Shown: positions 44,090 through 53,612, counted from the first letter of the stretch. The stretch: 64,000 bases of DNA from Porphyromonas endodontalis ATCC 35406 (GCF_000174815.1 NZ_ACNN01000007.1:1-64000); one strand, 5' to 3'. Numbers and translations: made by a program. Notes: generated by a model from the sequence alone, not told the origin.

Positions 44090-45402
44090 AGTTCTACCAG
44101 GGACTCAAAGTGCATACCACGGGAGGCCTTCACGAGAATGAAAGCGTGCTCGATGGGAGCAAGGCGGAGTTGCTCTGCCAAAATCTCTGTAGAGGGGAAA
44201 TAGTGGAGGTGGGGGGCTTTAGCTTCGCTTTCGAGAGCGGCGAACTCTTTTCCTACGAGGTAGCAGGTGATGTCTGTGGTCTCTCGGGCTAAGCGTTGTA
44301 CGAGGGCTAGATGCTCTTCCCGAGAGGCACTGCCGAGCTCAAACATATCCCCCAGTATGAGGTATTTGGCTTGTGCGCCGGAGGTGGAGAGAAAGTTCTC
44401 TATCGCGGTATACATACTCGAGGGATTGGCATTGTAGGCATCAACTACGAGGTTATTGTGATGGGGTGTATTGGCAATGTACTGCGAGCGACTATTTGAT
44501 GGAGAGTAGTGCTCCAATGCCATTACGATATCGGGAGGGGCCACTCCCAGTCTAAGCCCTACGGCTACGGCAGCGAGGGCGTTGGGGAGGTTGTATTTGC
44601 CTACGAGTTGTGTATGTACTCGGTAGGTCTCTCGCTGCCAGTAGAAGGCAAAGGCAAGGAAATAGCCCAAGGGATGATCGAGTAGTGAGGCACGGAAAAA
44701 GGCCTCTCGGCTTGTGCCGTAGGTCGTTCGTACAAGAGGGGCAGAGTGTTGCATGAGTAGGGGATCATCCGCATTAACCCAGGCCTCTCCATTATGTTGC
44801 CCAAGCCAATCATAGAGCTCGCACTTGGCTTTTGTCACTCCTTCGAAAGATCCGAACCCCTCTAGATGCGCCCTGCCTATATTGGTAATAAGCCCAAAGT
44901 CCGGCTCCGCAATGGCAGTTAGCTCCGCAATGTCGCCTATATGAGAGGCTCCCATCTCCACAACGCCGTATTGCATCTCCGGTGTGAAAGAGAGTAGGGT
45001 AAGGGGTACTCCTATTTGGTTATTTAGGTTACCCACTGTAGCTCCAATGGTATAGGTGCTCCTCAGTACGGCCGAGATGAGTTCTTTGGTGGTCGTCTTG
45101 CCATTGGTCCCCGTGATGCCAATGATGGGGAAGCCGAGCTGGCGGCGGTGCATGCGAGCCAGCTCCGTGAGGGCGACAAAACTATCTTCCACATAAAGAC
45201 AACGAGCCTCTTTTTGCGCCAATTCTGCACGATCTACCACGGCATAGGCACATCCTTTTGCAAGGGCATCAAGGGCAAAGTCGTTACCATCAAACCGCTC
45301 TCCTTTGAGGGCTATAAATAGCGAATCTCTTTTGGGGGCGCGGCTATCTGTAGTTACTCCACTACAGCGTTTGAAGTACGTATAAAGCTCAAGAATATCC
45401 AT
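44083..45402 (-). CDS. murF: UDP-N-acetylmuramoyl-tripeptide--D-alanyl-D-alanine ligase
   Basis: 439 residues from ATG 45402 (MDILELYTYF..); the frame extends 21 codons upstream without conservation. The ATP motif is IGITGTNGKTTTKELISAVL, then NNQIGVPLTLL and VDAYNANPSSM. It adds D-Ala-D-Ala to the cytoplasmic peptidoglycan precursor. It overlaps rpoN, an unusual but clear coupling. Confidence 0.95.
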   Translation of the reverse strand: MDILELYTYFKRCSGVTTDSRAPKRDSLFIALKGERFDGNDFALDALAKGCAYAVVDRAELAQKEARCLYVEDSFVALTELARMHRRQLGFPIIGITGTNGKTTTKELISAVLRSTYTIGATVGNLNNQIGVPLTLLSFTPEMQYGVVEMGASHIGDIAELTAIAEPDFGLITNIGRAHLEGFGSFEGVTKAKCELYDWLGQHNGEAWVNADDPLLMQHSAPLVRTTYGTSREAFFRASLLDHPLGYFLAFAFYWQRETYRVHTQLVGKYNLPNALAAVAVGLRLGVAPPDIVMALEHYSPSNSRSQYIANTPHHNNLVVDAYNANPSSMYTAIENFLSTSGAQAKYLILGDMFELGSASREEHLALVQRLARETTDITCYLVGKEFAALESEAKAPHLHYFPSTEILAEQLRLAPIEHAFILVKASRGMHFESLVELC

Positions 45403-45456
45403 CCTATTGGGGAGTAGGGAAGAGTCTTTTTGGGGGGCTAGGTGTCTAGAGGTAAG

Positions 45457-45502
45457 GAAGAGCACATGCTCTATCCCTCTCGGGACGAAGTTTGTGCTCT
45501 TC
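45457..45502 (-). terminator. 10-bp inverted repeat after the GYF/CD225 gene
   Basis: GAAGAGCACA (45457-45466) and TGTGCTCTTC (45493-45502) are perfect inverted copies between this gene and murF. It has terminator geometry, but no real T-run follows on the minus strand. Confidence 0.45.
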
Positions 45503-45546
45503 TATTGCGATTAAACTTATTCGCGGAGAGGAGAACTATCCTCTAA

Positions 45547-46086
45547 TTAGTAGGCTGAGTCTAATACGGCAGAAAAGAACACTATAACACCCCATAAGAG
45601 GACAAGTGCTACCGCTACTGCCATACTAGCAATAGACCACGAACGAGCGGCTTTGCTGAATCGTTCGGCTCCGGCGAAGTCTCCCTGATTGTAGGCTTTC
45701 TCCACGCGAGTTGCATTTATAATGGCGGGGATACCCAAAGGCCATGCGCAGAAAATCGTGACAATGATAGCAAAAGCCAAATAGGTAGGAGGGCACTTGG
45801 GGGGAATGCCCCCGTTAGCGTAAATGTTATAGGGAGTGTTATTTTGAGAGGCGAATGACTGCTGACTAGGGGGCGCTTGAAAGGGAGGAACTCCACTTGC
45901 CCCGTTGTTTGTATTATTCTGCCAGAGGAAATCAAGCTCCGGAAGGAGGCGAGCCTCTTTCCAATCTTCCATTCCTTGCCTCCAGACCATAGTCTGAGGG
46001 GTGATGTTTTCGCGGGCGAGTTGTTCTGCCTCAATGGGGCCGATTTGTTGTCCGTTACGGATGAAATAAAATTTTTCAGTAGTCAT
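45547..46086 (-). CDS. GYF_2 plus CD225/dispanin-like membrane protein
   Basis: 179 residues. The N-terminal DUF4339/GYF_2 domain (about 4-52) has FYFIRNGQQIGPIEAEQL and MVWRQGMEDWKEA. A Pro/Gln/Asn-rich linker (about 55-100) follows. The C-terminal part has two membrane helices (about 104-126 and 152-176) separated by a loop with NATRVEKAYNQGDFAGAERFSKAARSW, the CD225 pattern shared with animal IFITM proteins. In bacteria the function is unknown; membrane-shaping or adaptor roles are guesses. A -7-like TACTTTCGC lies just upstream (46126 to 46118). Confidence 0.88.
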   Translation of the reverse strand: MTTEKFYFIRNGQQIGPIEAEQLARENITPQTMVWRQGMEDWKEARLLPELDFLWQNNTNNGASGVPPFQAPPSQQSFASQNNTPYNIYANGGIPPKCPPTYLAFAIIVTIFCAWPLGIPAIINATRVEKAYNQGDFAGAERFSKAARSWSIASMAVAVALVLLWGVIVFFSAVLDSAY

Positions 46087-46139
46087 ATGGAGATCTCTCT
46101 AGATTGCTAATTTTCAGTTGCGAAAGTAGTGATTTTCTA

Positions 46140-46907
46140 TCACATAGAGCCTTTTTCGAGGCGTGCCGCTTGCCAAATCTTCCAATTTTCGTGCGCTTGC
46201 AAGAAGAGCATATCAATCCCGTTTTTGATCGAGGCTCCCTGTGCTTGGGCAAGTTGTAGGAAGCGGGTTCGATCGGGGGAGTAGATCAGATCGTAGCAAA
46301 GATGTTCGGGCGTAATCTCCTGATAGGGGATAGGGGGAGCCTCTTGTACGTTGGGAGTCATACCTACGGGGGTACAATTCACAATAATCTTGTACTCTCG
46401 AATCGCCTCCGGAGTGATGTCGGAATAGGAGATGGCATAGGGAGATTGGGGCGCACGGCTTACGACAAGAGTTGCTACGCCCAGCTTCTTAAAGGCGCGT
46501 TGTACAGCACATGAGGCCCCTCCGGAGCCTAGGATGAGCGCACGACGTCGCCCCCCAAGTACGGGGGCTATGGATTGTCTAAAACCCTCAAGGTCGGTGT
46601 TGTATCCGATGAGTTTACGCTTGCCCCATCGTGAGTTTTGTACTACTACAGTATTGACAGCCCCGAGCAATGAAGCCTCGCTTTCCACCTCATCCAAATA
46701 GGGAAGTATGGCTTGTTTGTAGGGGCTTGTTACGTTGAAGCCGTGTAGATTGGGGTGTGCCGAAAGGAAAGCCTTTAGCTCTTTGATGCTTGCTAGATCT
46801 GCCGTGATGTAGCGAGCATCAATCCCCTCGGCGAGGAATTTTTCGTTGAAGAACTCTTGAGATTTAGAGTGTCCTACGGGGTGACCAATCAGCGCGTATT
46901 CTCTCAT
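46140..46907 (-). CDS. aroE: Shikimate dehydrogenase
   Basis: 255 residues. LIGHPVGHSKSQEFFN binds shikimate and GFNVTSPYKQAILPYLD carries the catalytic Lys. ILGSGGASCAVQRA is the NADP loop, and NCTPVGMTPN is conserved. It reduces 3-dehydroshikimate in aromatic amino acid synthesis. It overlaps ubiE by 4 bp. Confidence 0.94.
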   Translation of the reverse strand: MREYALIGHPVGHSKSQEFFNEKFLAEGIDARYITADLASIKELKAFLSAHPNLHGFNVTSPYKQAILPYLDEVESEASLLGAVNTVVVQNSRWGKRKLIGYNTDLEGFRQSIAPVLGGRRRALILGSGGASCAVQRAFKKLGVATLVVSRAPQSPYAISYSDITPEAIREYKIIVNCTPVGMTPNVQEAPPIPYQEITPEHLCYDLIYSPDRTRFLQLAQAQGASIKNGIDMLFLQAHENWKIWQAARLEKGSM

Positions 46908-47623
46908 TTTATGGCGTAATATAGGGTGGCAATCCCACCCGAGAATGCTTTGTACTCTGCCTTGCCATAACCTGCCTCTAGGAGCATCTTGGTAAACGCT
47001 TCGTATTGGGGTACTTGGCGGACAGACCTGGGGAGATAATTATAGGCTCCACGGTTGTGGGCGAAAAGGCTGCCCACAAGGGGGATAAAAGTGTGCGTCC
47101 AAAGGGTGTATCCGCAACGCAAGATGGGATTACGGGGCACGCTAAGCTCTAGAATGGCAATGACACCACCCGGGCGCGTTACTCGGCACATCTCCTCTAG
47201 CCCCTGAGCTAGGTGCTCAAAGTTGCGTACCCCGAAGCTGCTTACCACGGCATCAAACGACTCCTCTTTGTAGGGGAGAGCCTCGCAGTTGGCTTGCTCT
47301 AATTGGATGTTTGCTTGGGGGGCTTTTTGAGCGATTTTCTCTCTCCCTTTTTGGAGCATCCCCTCGGAGATGTCTACGCCTGTGATCTGCTCTAGTGCGG
47401 GGCATTGCCTTGTAAGCTCCATGCTTAGGTCTGCCGTGCCCACGGCCACGTCGAGGATCTTGTGGGGGGAATGGCTTGCTACCCAACGAGCGGTGCGCCT
47501 ACGCCATAGGCGATCGATGCCTAGGGTCATCAGTTTATTGGCAAAGTCGTAGCGATCGGCAATGCCGTCGAACATCCGACGGATGCGTTCCGTTTTACCT
47601 GTCGTTGGGGTAGCTTGATCCAT
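46904..47623 (-). CDS. ubiE: Demethylmenaquinone methyltransferase
   Basis: 239 residues. RMFDGIADRYDFANKLMTLGIDRLWRR, ILDVAVGTADLSMEL (SAM motif I) and VVSSFGVRNFEHLAQGLEEM identify MenG/UbiE. In a menaquinone-using anaerobe it makes menaquinone, the donor for the fumarate reductase at 53674-57104. The C-terminus GYGKAEYKAFSGGIATLYYAIK is typical. Confidence 0.94.
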   Translation of the reverse strand: MDQATPTTGKTERIRRMFDGIADRYDFANKLMTLGIDRLWRRRTARWVASHSPHKILDVAVGTADLSMELTRQCPALEQITGVDISEGMLQKGREKIAQKAPQANIQLEQANCEALPYKEESFDAVVSSFGVRNFEHLAQGLEEMCRVTRPGGVIAILELSVPRNPILRCGYTLWTHTFIPLVGSLFAHNRGAYNYLPRSVRQVPQYEAFTKMLLEAGYGKAEYKAFSGGIATLYYAIK

Positions 47624-47638
47624 ACCGGAGAGGGGAAA

Positions 47639-48589
47639 TTACTTCTTCTTTAGGAAGTCTGTGATGTTTTTCTCGATCCGTTGTGCGAGGTGATCTTGCT
47701 CTGCGTGCACGAACTTCTCGCCCGTTACGTGCTCATAGAGCTCGATGTATCGCTCGGCTACGCTGAGGCAGTATTCGTCGGTCATCTCGGGTACCTTCTG
47801 TCCCTCTTTGCCCATGAAGCCCTGCTCGGTGAGCCATTTGCGTACAAACTCTTTGGAGAGCTGACGTTGGGGTTCTCCCTTGGCGAAGCGTTCTTCGAAG
47901 CCTTCTGCATAGAAGTAGCGAGAGCTATCGGGTGTATGAATCTCGTCTATGAGGTAGATCTTACCATCCTTTTTCCCGAACTCGTACTTGGTGTCTACGA
48001 GGATGAGTCCCATCTCTTCTGCAATCTTGCTGCCGCGTGCAAAGAGATCTTGTGTGTACTGCTCGAGGAGGGTGTAGTCCTCTTCGCTTACAAGTCCGGA
48101 GCTTATTATCTCCTCACGAGATATGTTTTCGTCGTGTCCTTCATCCGCCTTGGTGGTAGGGGTGATGATGGGATGTTCGAAGCGTTGATTCTCGCGAAGT
48201 CCCTCAGCAAGGGGGATGCCGCAGATAGAACGTGCCCCCTCTTGATAAGCGCGCCATGCGCTACCTGTGATGTAGCCGCGGATTACCATTTCTACTTTGA
48301 AGGGCTCGCACTTGTGCCCAATGGTAACCATGGGGTCGGGGGTTGCTATCTTCCAGTTGGGTACGATGTCGGCCGTGGCATCTAGTTGTTTGGCTGCAAT
48401 TTGGTTGAGCACCTGCCCTTTGTAGGGAATGCCCGCAGGCAGTATTACGTCGAAAGCACTGATGCGGTCGGTTGCAATCATTGCCACGAGGTCTCCTTCT
48501 AGGAAGTAAACATCGCGAACTTTACCATGGTAAACGCTCTGTTGACCCGGCAAGTTGTAGTCGGTACGGAGGAGGGTTTCGATCTTCAT
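47639..48589 (-). CDS. purC: Phosphoribosylaminoimidazole-succinocarboxamide synthase
   Basis: 316 residues, the longer SAICAR-synthase form. [13 protein letters not shown] and [13 protein letters not shown] form the ATP site; [11 protein letters not shown] reads here as [30 protein letters not shown] is diagnostic. It performs step seven of purine synthesis. It overlaps phoH by 4 bp. Confidence 0.96.
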   Translation of the reverse strand: MKIETLLRTDYNLPGQQSVYHGKVRDVYFLEGDLVAMIATDRISAFDVILPAGIPYKGQVLNQIAAKQLDATADIVPNWKIATPDPMVTIGHKCEPFKVEMVIRGYITGSAWRAYQEGARSICGIPLAEGLRENQRFEHPIITPTTKADEGHDENISREEIISSGLVSEEDYTLLEQYTQDLFARGSKIAEEMGLILVDTKYEFGKKDGKIYLIDEIHTPDSSRYFYAEGFEERFAKGEPQRQLSKEFVRKWLTEQGFMGKEGQKVPEMTDEYCLSVAERYIELYEHVTGEKFVHAEQDHLAQRIEKNITDFLKKK

Positions 48590-49584
48590 AAGCTATCTGT
48601 ATCTCTGTTGATTAAGGGTTCTTTCTTTTCTTCTTCTTGTTCTTCTCTAGCTTTGGCATCGTAGGCCTCTACAATTTGTTGTACTAGGGGGTGCCGTACG
48701 ATGTCCCCCTTTTCGAAGGTAATGCGTCCGATGGCGGGTATGCCCGAGAGCACCTCCAAGGCATGTTTCAGTCCGGACTTTACGCCCCGCGGGAGGTCTA
48801 TTTGGGTTACGTCGCCCGTTACAATCATTTTGGAGTAGTACCCCATACGGGTGAGGAACATCTTCATCTGATGTGTGGTGGTGTTCTGCGCTTCGTCTAG
48901 GATAACGACGGCGTCGTTGAGGGTGCGTCCGCGCATGTAGGCAAGGGGAGCAATCTGTATCGTACCCTGCTCCATGTATTCTTTGAGTCGGGGAGGGGGT
49001 ATCATTTCCTCCAGAGCATCGTAGAGCGGCTGTAGATAGGGATCGAGTTTGTCTTTCATCTCACCGGGCAAGAATCCCAATTTTTCCCCGGCCTCTACGG
49101 CAGGGCGAGAGAGGATGATGCGGCGTATCTTGCGCTCTTTGAGGGCTTTGACGGCTAGAGCAATGGCTACAAACGTCTTGCCCGTACCGGCCGGCCCCAC
49201 GGCAAAGAGCAGGTCTTTCTCCTCAAAAGTGCGGAGCATCCGTTGCTGATTGGCTCCGCGTGCGGCAATGCTTTTGCCTCGCGCTCCGTAGACGATGTGG
49301 TATTGCGGTTCGGGGGTAGAGGCGTCTTCTCCTCGGGCAATGCGGCGGATAGCATCCTCGTTGAGGCTGTTGTACCGTCGGATGTGGGCGGAGAGGTGAT
49401 CGAGTACTTTTACAAAGTCGTCTATCTTCGAAGCCTCTCCCAAGATCTTGAGCACGTTGTCTCCGGCTACAAGGCGCAACTTGGGGTATAGGGTGCGGAG
49501 TAGAATAAGGTTTTCCCTATTAACCCCGAATAAAACCCCCGCATCTACATCGTCGGGGACATAGAGTCGCTCGGTTATCAGCAT
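48586..49584 (-). CDS. PhoH-like ATPase
   Basis: 332 residues. A KH-like N-terminal part (about 15-95) is followed by the PhoH domain with Walker [33 protein letters not shown] and Walker [15 protein letters not shown]. The acidic tail ([10 protein letters not shown]) is lineage-typical. PhoH2-type proteins are RNA helicase/nuclease-linked, while stand-alone PhoH function is unsettled. It heads the phoH-purC-ubiE-aroE run, with a -7 element at 49619. A gene-free stretch with a repeat array follows upstream. Confidence 0.93.
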   Translation of the reverse strand: MLITERLYVPDDVDAGVLFGVNRENLILLRTLYPKLRLVAGDNVLKILGEASKIDDFVKVLDHLSAHIRRYNSLNEDAIRRIARGEDASTPEPQYHIVYGARGKSIAARGANQQRMLRTFEEKDLLFAVGPAGTGKTFVAIALAVKALKERKIRRIILSRPAVEAGEKLGFLPGEMKDKLDPYLQPLYDALEEMIPPPRLKEYMEQGTIQIAPLAYMRGRTLNDAVVILDEAQNTTTHQMKMFLTRMGYYSKMIVTGDVTQIDLPRGVKSGLKHALEVLSGIPAIGRITFEKGDIVRHPLVQQIVEAYDAKAREEQEEEKKEPLINRDTDSL

Positions 49585-49618
49585 GATTGTTGTTCTCGGA
49601 TCCTATCTTTTTCTAGCC

Positions 49619-49627
49619 ACAAAAGTA
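49619..49627 (-). promoter_or_regulatory. -7 element of phoH
   Basis: Minus-strand TACTTTTGT (49627 to 49619) fits TAnnTTTGY, 35 bp before the start codon. No TTG at -33. Confidence 0.55.
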
Positions 49628-49803
49628 CCAACAAATTTTCGCCTAGAGGGACTGGAACCTGATGAATCGGGGTAAATAACCCCCCTCTCTATCAGAACGA
49701 AACTTTACCCTTTTCCATCGACTTTTGAGGAAAGGGAAGGGTGAATTTTTCGTCGTTCTTGTAGATTTTGTAATTCGCTGTAATTAAACAATTTACAATT
49801 CTT

Positions 49804-50067
49804 CCGCTTTCGCTCATATTTGTGTGCGCACGCAGATTGTTTTTCTTCCGCACAAAAATAAATTTCCTTGCGCACGAAAATTATTTTTCTTCCGAACGAA
49901 AATAAATTTTCTTCCGCATGAAAATTTTTCTCCTTCCGCACAGAGTTTTGAAGAGATGCGCGCGCAAATTGTTTTTGGCGTGCACGGAAATATTTTCTCC
50001 TGTACGCAAAAATAAATTTTCTTGTACGCAGAAAATCAGAGGAGTGTATGCGCAATTTTGAAGATCC
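49804..50067. repeat. Degenerate tandem array with exact 22-bp period, about 12 units
   Basis: Cutting the sequence every 22 bp from 49804 aligns every unit without one insertion or deletion: unit starts 49804, 49826, 49848, 49870, 49892, 49914, 49936, 49958, 49980, 50002, 50024, 50046. The best units read roughly (C/G)(C/T)GCACGAAAATAAATTTTCTT. The first seven bases are GC-rich (GCGCACG, CCGCACG, GTACGC), then A- and T-tracts. The core GAAAATAAATTTTC is a near-palindrome, best at 49892 and 50002. A weaker unit may precede at 49782. The period is not a multiple of three, so it does not encode a protein repeat; open frames through it are by-products. It lies between the MATE stop and the phoH promoter. 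There are no spacers, so it is not CRISPR. Confidence 0.85.
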
Positions 50068-50109
50068 CCCTTTCGTGGTGTTTCTCCTTCCTCTCCTCGT
50101 TTAAGAGAA

Positions 50110-51471
50110 CTAGGCAAGGCGGCGATGGAGTGTGCGCTTTAGGTAGGGGAGGAAAGAGACCGCAGCCACCCCCTTTACGGCCATGGAGGTGGCAATAGCC
50201 CACCAGATACCTACGAGCCCAAATCCCATGGCTCCAAAAATAAGGGCTAATGGGATGCGGATGCTATTGCCAATAATGCTAATGAGGGCCGGTTGTAGGC
50301 TACGCCCCGTACCATAGAATAGCCCTTGTATCAAGATCTCTGACATCATAAAGAGCTGAACACATCCGGCAGCACGCAGGTAGCGCCCACCCTCTAAGTA
50401 GGCCTCTTCTTCCGGAATGATGAGGGCGAAGAGCTCTATTCCGAAGAATATGTAGAGGGACATTGCCACAATACCAAATACAGAGGTTATGGAGATACTG
50501 ACCCGAAAAGCGGAGAAGATGCGCTGCGGCTTTCTTGCCGCATAGTTCTGGGCTACAAAGGCCGCTAGGGCTGTGCCAAAGCCTTGGGAGGTATCCCAGG
50601 TAATGGCTTCGAGCTGACCGCCTACATTGATGGTGGCTACGCCGATATGTCCGCCAGCATGGGCTGTGATTGTACCCATGACAAAGGTGATAAGGGCGAA
50701 TAGGGAGTTGAGAGTCACGATAGGGAGTCCAAGCTTGAGTATCGCTAGGGTCTCTGTGCGTTTTAAGGGGCCTACTACACGCCAGCCCCCGAGCAGATGG
50801 TCTCGTCCATGTACTTGGTATAAGAAGAGCAGGGCTACGACCCATTGTGCTACCACGGTGGCGAGGGCGGCTCCCGAGATGCCCCAGTCGAAGACGAATA
50901 TAAAGAGGGGATCGAGTAGCATGTTCAGAACCAGACCGATGCTGTTGATCCGAAAGGGGACTCCGCTTCGCCCGGCAGCGATGTACACCCCACTGTAGGA
51001 TAGCGAGAGAAAGAAGCCCGGGAGCCCCCAGATTATGATGTTGAGGTATTGTTGGGCAAACTCGCTAGTCGTCTCTTCTAACCCATAGAGACCGATGAAA
51101 GTAGAGCCGCCGACTCCGTAGACTAGCATCAAACCAAGGGAGATATAGAGGGCGAGCGTAGAGGTGTGCTGAGCGTAACAGCGAGCTGAGTTGCGGTTTT
51201 GTGCCCCTAACCCCTGTGCAACAAGTACCTCGGCCCCCGTCTTAACGAGGGCTCCAATAGAGGAGGCGAGCCATGTGAGTACGCTAATAACACCTAGAGC
51301 TGCTATCTCTCGGCTCCCTAAGCGCCCTACCCATGCCATGTCGGTGAATGAGTAGGCCACCTGTATAAAAGAGGTGCCAATGATGGGGGCTGCTAGGGTG
51401 ACGATTTGCCGAGCAATAGGTCCTCGGGTTAGGTCCTGCGTCTCGGGATGTTCTGCTGCCTTCCCGCTCAT
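50110..51471 (-). CDS. MATE family efflux transporter (NorM-like)
   Basis: 453 residues, twelve predicted membrane helices; ARQIVTLAAPIIGTSFIQVAYSFTDMAWVGRLG starts the first bundle, and GINSIGL/LDPLFIFVFDWGISGAALATV-like segments recur. It exports a drug or metabolite by cation antiport. It begins at the base directly after the mlaD stop, so the two are co-transcribed in an amidase-mlaD-MATE order. Confidence 0.93.
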   Translation of the reverse strand: MSGKAAEHPETQDLTRGPIARQIVTLAAPIIGTSFIQVAYSFTDMAWVGRLGSREIAALGVISVLTWLASSIGALVKTGAEVLVAQGLGAQNRNSARCYAQHTSTLALYISLGLMLVYGVGGSTFIGLYGLEETTSEFAQQYLNIIIWGLPGFFLSLSYSGVYIAAGRSGVPFRINSIGLVLNMLLDPLFIFVFDWGISGAALATVVAQWVVALLFLYQVHGRDHLLGGWRVVGPLKRTETLAILKLGLPIVTLNSLFALITFVMGTITAHAGGHIGVATINVGGQLEAITWDTSQGFGTALAAFVAQNYAARKPQRIFSAFRVSISITSVFGIVAMSLYIFFGIELFALIIPEEEAYLEGGRYLRAAGCVQLFMMSEILIQGLFYGTGRSLQPALISIIGNSIRIPLALIFGAMGFGLVGIWWAIATSMAVKGVAAVSFLPYLKRTLHRRLA

Positions 51472-52380
51472 TTAGAAAATGCTTAGGTTGATATACTTAC
51501 GGGGGTGCGCCTTAAAGTCTGTTACAAGGGAGTCTGTTCTCGTGAGCAACGAGCGAAGATCTTCGTATAGTTTTTCGTCATTAATCACCTTACCTAGGGT
51601 GCCCTCTTTGCTATTGAGTTGCTGTGAGAGGGCATGTAGCTCGTTGCTTGTGGTCTCTAGGTTGGTCATGATTTGACGTACATTGATGCTATCGAGCTGT
51701 TGAGAGAAGTTGTCGATGCGAGTGAGTGTGCTGTTGGCTTTACCGAGCATGGGGGCTACATCCTGCCGGGTATAGCCTTGTAGGGCGGTCATTAAACCAT
51801 CGAGTTTTTGCATCGAACTACGAGCCGAGGCAAGGGTAGCATGGGCTTCGTGGATAGATTGCTTTAGTTCCGGAGTTGCCAGCAATTGCTGTGTGGAGGA
51901 TAGAATGGAGTCTACCTTCGGTATCAATTGTGCAACACGGGGGAGGATCTCGTTGCCTAGGGTACTAAGGGGGTCACCTGCTCCCTCATTCGTCTCTAGG
52001 AAATCCCCTTCGGCAAGGATTTGCTGCGAAGTCGCCAGTTGCAGGTCGAGTTGTGCCCCTCCAAAGATGGCGGCTTTGATGCTGGCGCGGGTGCCACGAG
52101 GAATTTTATAGTCTCGGTCGATATTCACTTGCACAAGGGTAGACGCCGTACCATCGGGTGCAATTTCAAATTCTAACCCCTGCACCGTACCCACTTTGTA
52201 GCCGTTGATCTTGACGGGTGATGCCACAGAAAGCCCTTCTACGTTGGTAAAGCGAGCATAGTAACTACACTCCCGACCGAAGACGGCGAGCCCTTTGAGG
52301 TAGTTGAGCCCAAAGTAAAGTAAGGCGATAGCTAGGAGGGTAAAGAAGCCAATCTTGACGAGTTTCGAGGGGTCTTGCAT
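51472..52380 (-). CDS. MlaD/MCE family lipid-transport protein
   Basis: 302 residues. An N-terminal membrane helix (about 8-27, VKIGFFTLLAIALLYFGLNYL) anchors an MCE domain (about 35-115; YYARFTNVEGLSVASPVKINGYKVGTVQGL). A long helical C-terminal part (about 130-290) follows. MCE proteins form hexameric rings that carry phospholipids between membranes. The MlaE/MlaF partners are not nearby. It starts 75 bp after the amidase stop. Confidence 0.92.
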   Translation of the reverse strand: MQDPSKLVKIGFFTLLAIALLYFGLNYLKGLAVFGRECSYYARFTNVEGLSVASPVKINGYKVGTVQGLEFEIAPDGTASTLVQVNIDRDYKIPRGTRASIKAAIFGGAQLDLQLATSQQILAEGDFLETNEGAGDPLSTLGNEILPRVAQLIPKVDSILSSTQQLLATPELKQSIHEAHATLASARSSMQKLDGLMTALQGYTRQDVAPMLGKANSTLTRIDNFSQQLDSINVRQIMTNLETTSNELHALSQQLNSKEGTLGKVINDEKLYEDLRSLLTRTDSLVTDFKAHPRKYINLSIF

Positions 52381-52455
52381 ATCGGTTTGGTCTGTTGTTG
52401 GTGTGTATTGTTGTTGAGAAGAGTACCCCTCCTCTAGGGGGAGGGGAGTGTCTAA

Positions 52456-53307
52456 TTAGAGGGATGAGCTCTTATTGTAGGCTTCGTAGTAGCTGGCAAA
52501 TCCGTCTGCAATAGCTTGGGCTAGGCGGTTTTGTCCATCGCTAGATAGAAGGAATTCGGCCTCTTTTTTGTTAGAAATGAACCCAACTTCGATGAGGATA
52601 CTGGGCATGGCAGTCTCGCGTATTACCAAGAATCCGGCTTGGCGTACCCCTCGGTCGGAGGTAGGCAATTTCGCTAGTTTGCCTTGTACGGCTTGGGCTA
52701 GACGAATGCTCTTGTCTTGGTGGACGTTTTGCATCATCTCAAACATAATATAGCTCTCGCTAGAGGATGGGTCGAAGCCTTGGTAGGTGCGTTCGTAATT
52801 ATCTTCGAGGAGAATGGACTCATTCTCTTTCATAGCAACGCGTAAGTTGTCTTCGGTGCGCCACAACCCTAGTACATAGGTCTCAGTACCTGCTGCCGAC
52901 GAAGACTGAGCCGAATTGGTGTGGACACTCATAAAAAGGTTGGCCTTGTTGCGATTGGCAAAGTTGGCACGCTGCTGTAGCCCGATAAAGGTGTCGTCGC
53001 TACGTGTATAGAGCACCTTCACCTCGGGGTATCGCTTCTTAATGATCTCACCGGTGGCGAGGGCAACTTTTAGGTTGATGTCCTTTTCCCGTCCACCATT
53101 GCCTACGGCTCCCGTATCTTTCCCTCCATGTCCTGCATCTAAAACAAGTACGAAAGAGTCCTTCTTGGCTCCATTTTTCCCCTTCTTTTGTGCAGAGGCT
53201 GTGGAGATGCTAGGGAGTAACATCCCTAAGAAGAGAAGGGCGTAGAAAAGCCTTCGTAGGCCCTTGTGCCCTTTCTTCTGGAGGGCGATATTTTCTGTTT
53301 GACTCAT
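52456..53307 (-). CDS. N-acetylmuramoyl-L-alanine amidase (AmiC type)
   Basis: 283 residues from ATG 53307; 16 upstream codons overlap the promoter and are rejected. A signal peptide ends about ASA-QKKG, 40 residues in. Zinc ligands are His in LDAGHGGKDTGA, Glu in GREKDINLKVAL and His in FMSVHTNS; the catalytic Glu is in ILIEVGFISN. It cleaves the stem peptide from MurNAc in the periplasm, mainly during daughter-cell separation. Its position before mlaD is common in Bacteroidota. Confidence 0.94.
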   Translation of the reverse strand: MSQTENIALQKKGHKGLRRLFYALLFLGMLLPSISTASAQKKGKNGAKKDSFVLVLDAGHGGKDTGAVGNGGREKDINLKVALATGEIIKKRYPEVKVLYTRSDDTFIGLQQRANFANRNKANLFMSVHTNSAQSSSAAGTETYVLGLWRTEDNLRVAMKENESILLEDNYERTYQGFDPSSSESYIMFEMMQNVHQDKSIRLAQAVQGKLAKLPTSDRGVRQAGFLVIRETAMPSILIEVGFISNKKEAEFLLSSDGQNRLAQAIADGFASYYEAYNKSSSL

Positions 53308-53351
53308 ATTAGCAGTTACTATAAGCCGGGTAAAACACGGTTTTTCCGTCT

Positions 53352-53360
53352 GCAAAGTTA
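53352..53360 (-). promoter_or_regulatory. -7 element of the amidase operon
   Basis: Minus-strand TAACTTTGC (53360 to 53352) fits TAnnTTTGY, 45 bp before the start codon. The rest of the gap to 53612 holds only a weak TCTCTC/GAGAGA hairpin near 53516-53531. Confidence 0.6.
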
Positions 53361-53612
53361 TTGATTTTATCGAACTATTTCTCCATTTTTGCCCTAGGGG
53401 ATGCGATAGAAGGGGCTGGTTTTTCGTTCAAAGTCAGGCCTTTTTCTCTTGTGAGTTGGCCAAAATCTCCTTACAAATCACCCTTTCCTCCTAATTTTTC
53501 TATCTAGAGTGATTGTCTCTCTTTGGAGAGAGAAACCTCGTTTGTGAGCCCCCTTATCTAAGAGAGCTGGGAGAGCCTGTTGGGTTTAATTGATGAGAGA
53601 GGAAAAATGGAA

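Noticed and set aside
49804-50067. Possible CRISPR array
   Set aside because: Units are contiguous with no spacers and no cas genes are near.
49705-50117. Minus-strand ORFs rich in Lys, Arg, Phe and Glu through the 22-bp array
   Set aside because: They are products of a repeat whose period is not a multiple of 3; different frames give the same flavour of sequence.
38584-51471. The two MATE genes as a recent duplication
   Set aside because: The two proteins differ in N-terminal motifs and length and show no long identical stretches.
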